Part shown: piece by piece, positions 5,925-7,710 of the stretch
How the letters are laid out: the number at the start of each line of letters is the position of its first letter
Numbering within the stretch: the stretch's first letter is position 1
NCBI GenBank assembly: GCA_027005175.1
Contig: JALTMC010000103.1
Location: 1-7,710, forward strand
Source of the DNA: Myxococcales bacterium
GTDB taxonomy: Bacteria > Myxococcota_C > UBA6777
Direction: 5' to 3'
Length of the DNA: 7,710 nt
The notes under the pieces: model-generated
Seen by the model: only the letters and a program-made list of their open reading frames with translations
The model's database searches: none
What the model was told of the DNA's origin: nothing
Program-made: the position numbers and the translations under genes

Positions 5925-6740
5925 ATGAATCAGAAAAACTCCCATAGAAAGATAGCAGCACAACAGGATTCACCAACGATGTCTCTTCAAGTGTATGCAG
6001 AAACGAATCTGCCCACAGAGTTCGGAACCTTTCGCACCGTTGTATTTCTGGATGAAGTCGATCAAAAAGAACACCTTGCCTTGGTCTTTGGTGACGTGGA
6101 AGGCAAAGAGAATGTTCTGCTTCGGATGCATTCAGAGTGCTTCACAGGAGAAGTTCTTCACTCTTTTAAATGCGACTGCCGAGAACAACTCCACACTGGC
6201 TTACAACAAATCGCAGAGTCAGGCTGTGGCATACTGATCTACCTGCGACAAGAAGGTCGTGGCATTGGCCTTGGCAACAAGATCCGAGCTTATGCACTGC
6301 AAGAACAAGGCTATGACACCGTGGACGCCAACCGTATGCTTGGGTTTGAAGATGATCTACGAACGTATGACGTCGCCTTTCACATCCTCAACTACTACAA
6401 GATCCAGTCTGTGCGAGTCTTGACCAACAATCCCAGTAAACTCAAAGCTCTGGAAGAATCGGGCATCCCTGTCATTGAGCGTGTTGGGTTACATATCCCT
6501 GTAAACCCACACAGTCTCGGATACTTTCAAGCCAAACAAACCCGTATGGGACATATGTTTGAAGCCTCTCAATTCGGTGGAGAGCCGACGGAACAGCCAA
6601 GCAAACCCCGACACAGCACCGCAGACACAAGACACCTGAGTCGGCAACACGCCAATCACACAACGCCCCCAAAAACTAACGGCCACACTCCAAAATCGAA
6701 TGGTCATGCCTGGTTGGCAAAGATCAAGCCTCACGAATAG
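5925..6740 (+). CDS. ribA: GTP cyclohydrolase II (RibA)
   Basis: RibA opens the guanine ring of GTP, releasing formate and pyrophosphate to give 2,5-diamino-6-ribosylamino-pyrimidinone 5'-phosphate, the first step of riboflavin synthesis. Signatures are intact: RMHSECFTGEVLHSFKCDC (67-85) with zinc ligands Cys72, Cys83 and Cys85, YLRQEGRGIGLGNKIRAY (106-123), DTVDANRMLGFEDDLRTY (131-148) and VRVLTNNPSKLKAL (163-176). The catalytic core ends at about KQTRMGHMF (204-212). It is stand-alone, not fused to RibB. The start at 5925 follows AAGGA by seven bases and lies 24 bases after the WD40 stop. It adds 18 residues before Met19, an alternative start without a good site. A 59-residue His/Asn/Thr/Pro-rich tail follows the core, against about 196 residues in total for E. 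coli RibA. Its role is unknown. Confidence 0.97.
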   Translation: MNQKNSHRKIAAQQDSPTMSLQVYAETNLPTEFGTFRTVVFLDEVDQKEHLALVFGDVEGKENVLLRMHSECFTGEVLHSFKCDCREQLHTGLQQIAESGCGILIYLRQEGRGIGLGNKIRAYALQEQGYDTVDANRMLGFEDDLRTYDVAFHILNYYKIQSVRVLTNNPSKLKALEESGIPVIERVGLHIPVNPHSLGYFQAKQTRMGHMFEASQFGGEPTEQPSKPRHSTADTRHLSRQHANHTTPPKTNGHTPKSNGHAWLAKIKPHE

Positions 6741-6758
6741 CCACCAAAGGAGCCCAAA

Positions 6759-7544
6759 ATGCTTCGCTTGAGCGGATTCTTTCTTCTTGTTTTACTCAGC
6801 ACCGCGATCCTGGGTTGCCCGAAATACGCTGTTCCCAAAGTGGCCCAGGCTATCCAACGCATGTGCATCAAAGCTGTGGATAGCAACCAGCTCGATCGAG
6901 CCGAGAACTACTGTAAGTTGGCGTTGCGGTACAATCCCAAGTTTGTAGAGGCTCTCAACGGACTTGCCCTGGTTGAGATCCGTCGCGGTGACCTCAAAAA
7001 AGCAGAAGCCTACTTAAAAAAAGCACTCTCTATCAATGACAAGTTTGCTCAAGCCCGTGTCAATCTAGGACACATCTACTACGTCCAACGCAAGTTTGGT
7101 CGCGCAAAAACACTGTTTAAATCTGCGTTGGATCTCGACCCAAGCTTGCGTGACGCCAACTACAATATGGCTCGCACTCTCGTACAGCTACACGAGTACA
7201 AAGCTGCCGCTGATCAACTCACGCAAATGTTTGCCTTCACAGCAAACCGACGCTACGCACCGGCCCACTATCTCCGTGGATATATCGAATTCGAGCGCAA
7301 GCAGTATCGCTACGCTGTACCTCATTTTATCAATGCACTGCGAGTCAACCCTCGCTTCACCAAAGCTCGATTCACCCTCTGTGTCACCTTGTATACCCTC
7401 AGTCGCTTTGGACTGGCTTGCCAACACTGCCGCTATGCTTTAATGCTAAATCAAGGACATGTCCAAGCAGAGGCTTGGCGCAAAAAGATCGATGCACAAC
7501 TGCGAAAACATAACAAAACGTGCCCCCCCCTCCGCCGACGATAA
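6759..7544 (+). CDS. TPR-repeat lipoprotein, Tgl/PilF-like
   Basis: The 261-residue product has a lipoprotein signal with lipobox AILGC (Cys20). Pro follows the Cys, so outer-membrane sorting is plausible. About six tetratricopeptide repeats fill the mature protein, at roughly 28-61 (degenerate), 62-95, 96-129, 130-163, 165-198 and 199-232, with typical blocks such as KKAEAYLKKALSIND and FGRAKTLFKSALDLDP. A basic, proline-containing end (CPPLRRR) follows. Size, lipobox and six TPRs match the pilotin-like proteins Tgl (Myxococcus) and PilF/PilW, which help the type IV pilus secretin PilQ assemble. TPR lipoproteins are diverse, so this role is inference, and no pilus genes are nearby. AAAGGAG (6746-6752) lies six bases before the ATG. 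The ribA stop is only 18 bases upstream, so the two are probably cotranscribed. Confidence 0.92.
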   Translation: MLRLSGFFLLVLLSTAILGCPKYAVPKVAQAIQRMCIKAVDSNQLDRAENYCKLALRYNPKFVEALNGLALVEIRRGDLKKAEAYLKKALSINDKFAQARVNLGHIYYVQRKFGRAKTLFKSALDLDPSLRDANYNMARTLVQLHEYKAAADQLTQMFAFTANRRYAPAHYLRGYIEFERKQYRYAVPHFINALRVNPRFTKARFTLCVTLYTLSRFGLACQHCRYALMLNQGHVQAEAWRKKIDAQLRKHNKTCPPLRRR

Positions 7545-7615
7545 CCACCACAATCCACAACCTCCCTCCAACGTCACAACCCGCAACCCGAACCCAACAT
7601 GAGAAAGAGCAAGCT

Positions 7616-7710
7616 TTGAACGGGCCATTTGCTTATGTAAAAGGACAATGGGTGAGAGCATCTCAAGAGTCTTTATCACCGCAGGAGCGAGGGGTTCGTT
7701 TTGGTGACGG
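7616..7710 (+). CDS. Probable fold-type IV PLP enzyme (PabC / branched-chain aminotransferase family), 3' end outside window
   Basis: The frame beginning at TTG 7616 reads MNGPFAYVKGQWVR, then about ten residues, then ERGVRFGDG at the window edge. This matches the N-terminus of class IV aminotransferases and aminodeoxychorismate lyase, where a strand like YVNGEFV is followed about fifteen residues later by RGFLFGDGVFET. The Gly-Asp-Gly is visible but the catalytic Lys would lie far outside. AAAGAG (7604-7609) six bases upstream could serve as a weak ribosome binding site. There is no ATG or GTG in this frame after the TPR stop, so a TTG start is the best choice. It follows the TPR gene by 71 bases of C/A-rich sequence without visible structure. 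Which member of the family it is cannot be told from 31 codons. Confidence 0.6.
   Translation, partial: MNGPFAYVKGQWVRASQESLSPQERGVRFGD

Noticed and set aside
7545-7615. Terminator after the TPR gene
   Set aside because: The stretch is C/A-rich with no stem followed by a T-run. I see no terminator there.

Overview
The window is a bacterial chromosome segment of roughly balanced base composition in which every supported gene lies on the plus strand. It carries two lipoproteins with clear lipoboxes, a secreted thioredoxin-fold protein, a membrane-anchored MltG, a six-TPR lipoprotein like myxobacterial Tgl, a large WD40 lipoprotein and a lysine-rich zinc-finger protein. This points to a Gram-negative, possibly Myxococcota or other delta-proteobacterial lineage. 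That placement is inference from gene style; no rRNA or tRNA is present.

Layout. (1) Positions 2-772 hold the 3' part of a gene that begins left of the window. It encodes SKSETK hexapeptides, an acidic linker, nine KATTKK hexapeptides and two almost identical four-cysteine zinc-finger modules. A small hairpin with a T-run follows. (2) Positions 950-2392 encode MltG, the endolytic murein transglycosylase, with an unusually long cytoplasmic N-terminus. (3) Positions 2575-3609 encode an exported protein with two thioredoxin-like folds, of which only the second has a CxxC site (CPHC). (4) The gap at 3610-3777 contains two copies of a 37-bp direct repeat with a 72-bp period. (5) Positions 3778-5900 hold a WD40 lipoprotein gene broken by a frameshift. 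Eleven blades lie in the first frame and three in the second, so the restored protein would have 14 blades, or two seven-bladed propellers. (6) Positions 5925-6740 encode RibA, GTP cyclohydrolase II. (7) Positions 6759-7544 encode a TPR lipoprotein. (8) The right edge, from 7616, holds the first 31 codons of a probable fold-type IV PLP enzyme (PabC/branched-chain aminotransferase family).

The WD40, ribA and TPR genes are separated by only 18-24 bases, each with a good ribosome binding site, so they probably form one operon. Much of the window concerns the cell envelope: peptidoglycan (MltG), periplasmic thiol chemistry (thioredoxin-like protein) and outer-membrane assembly or scaffolding (WD40 and TPR lipoproteins). 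ribA is a metabolic gene set between two lipoprotein genes.

The features most worth following up are the lysine-rich repeat and GATA-like finger protein, the broken double propeller with its conserved C-terminal tail, and the frame-preserving intergenic repeat. I did not find a defence system, CRISPR array or insertion sequence.
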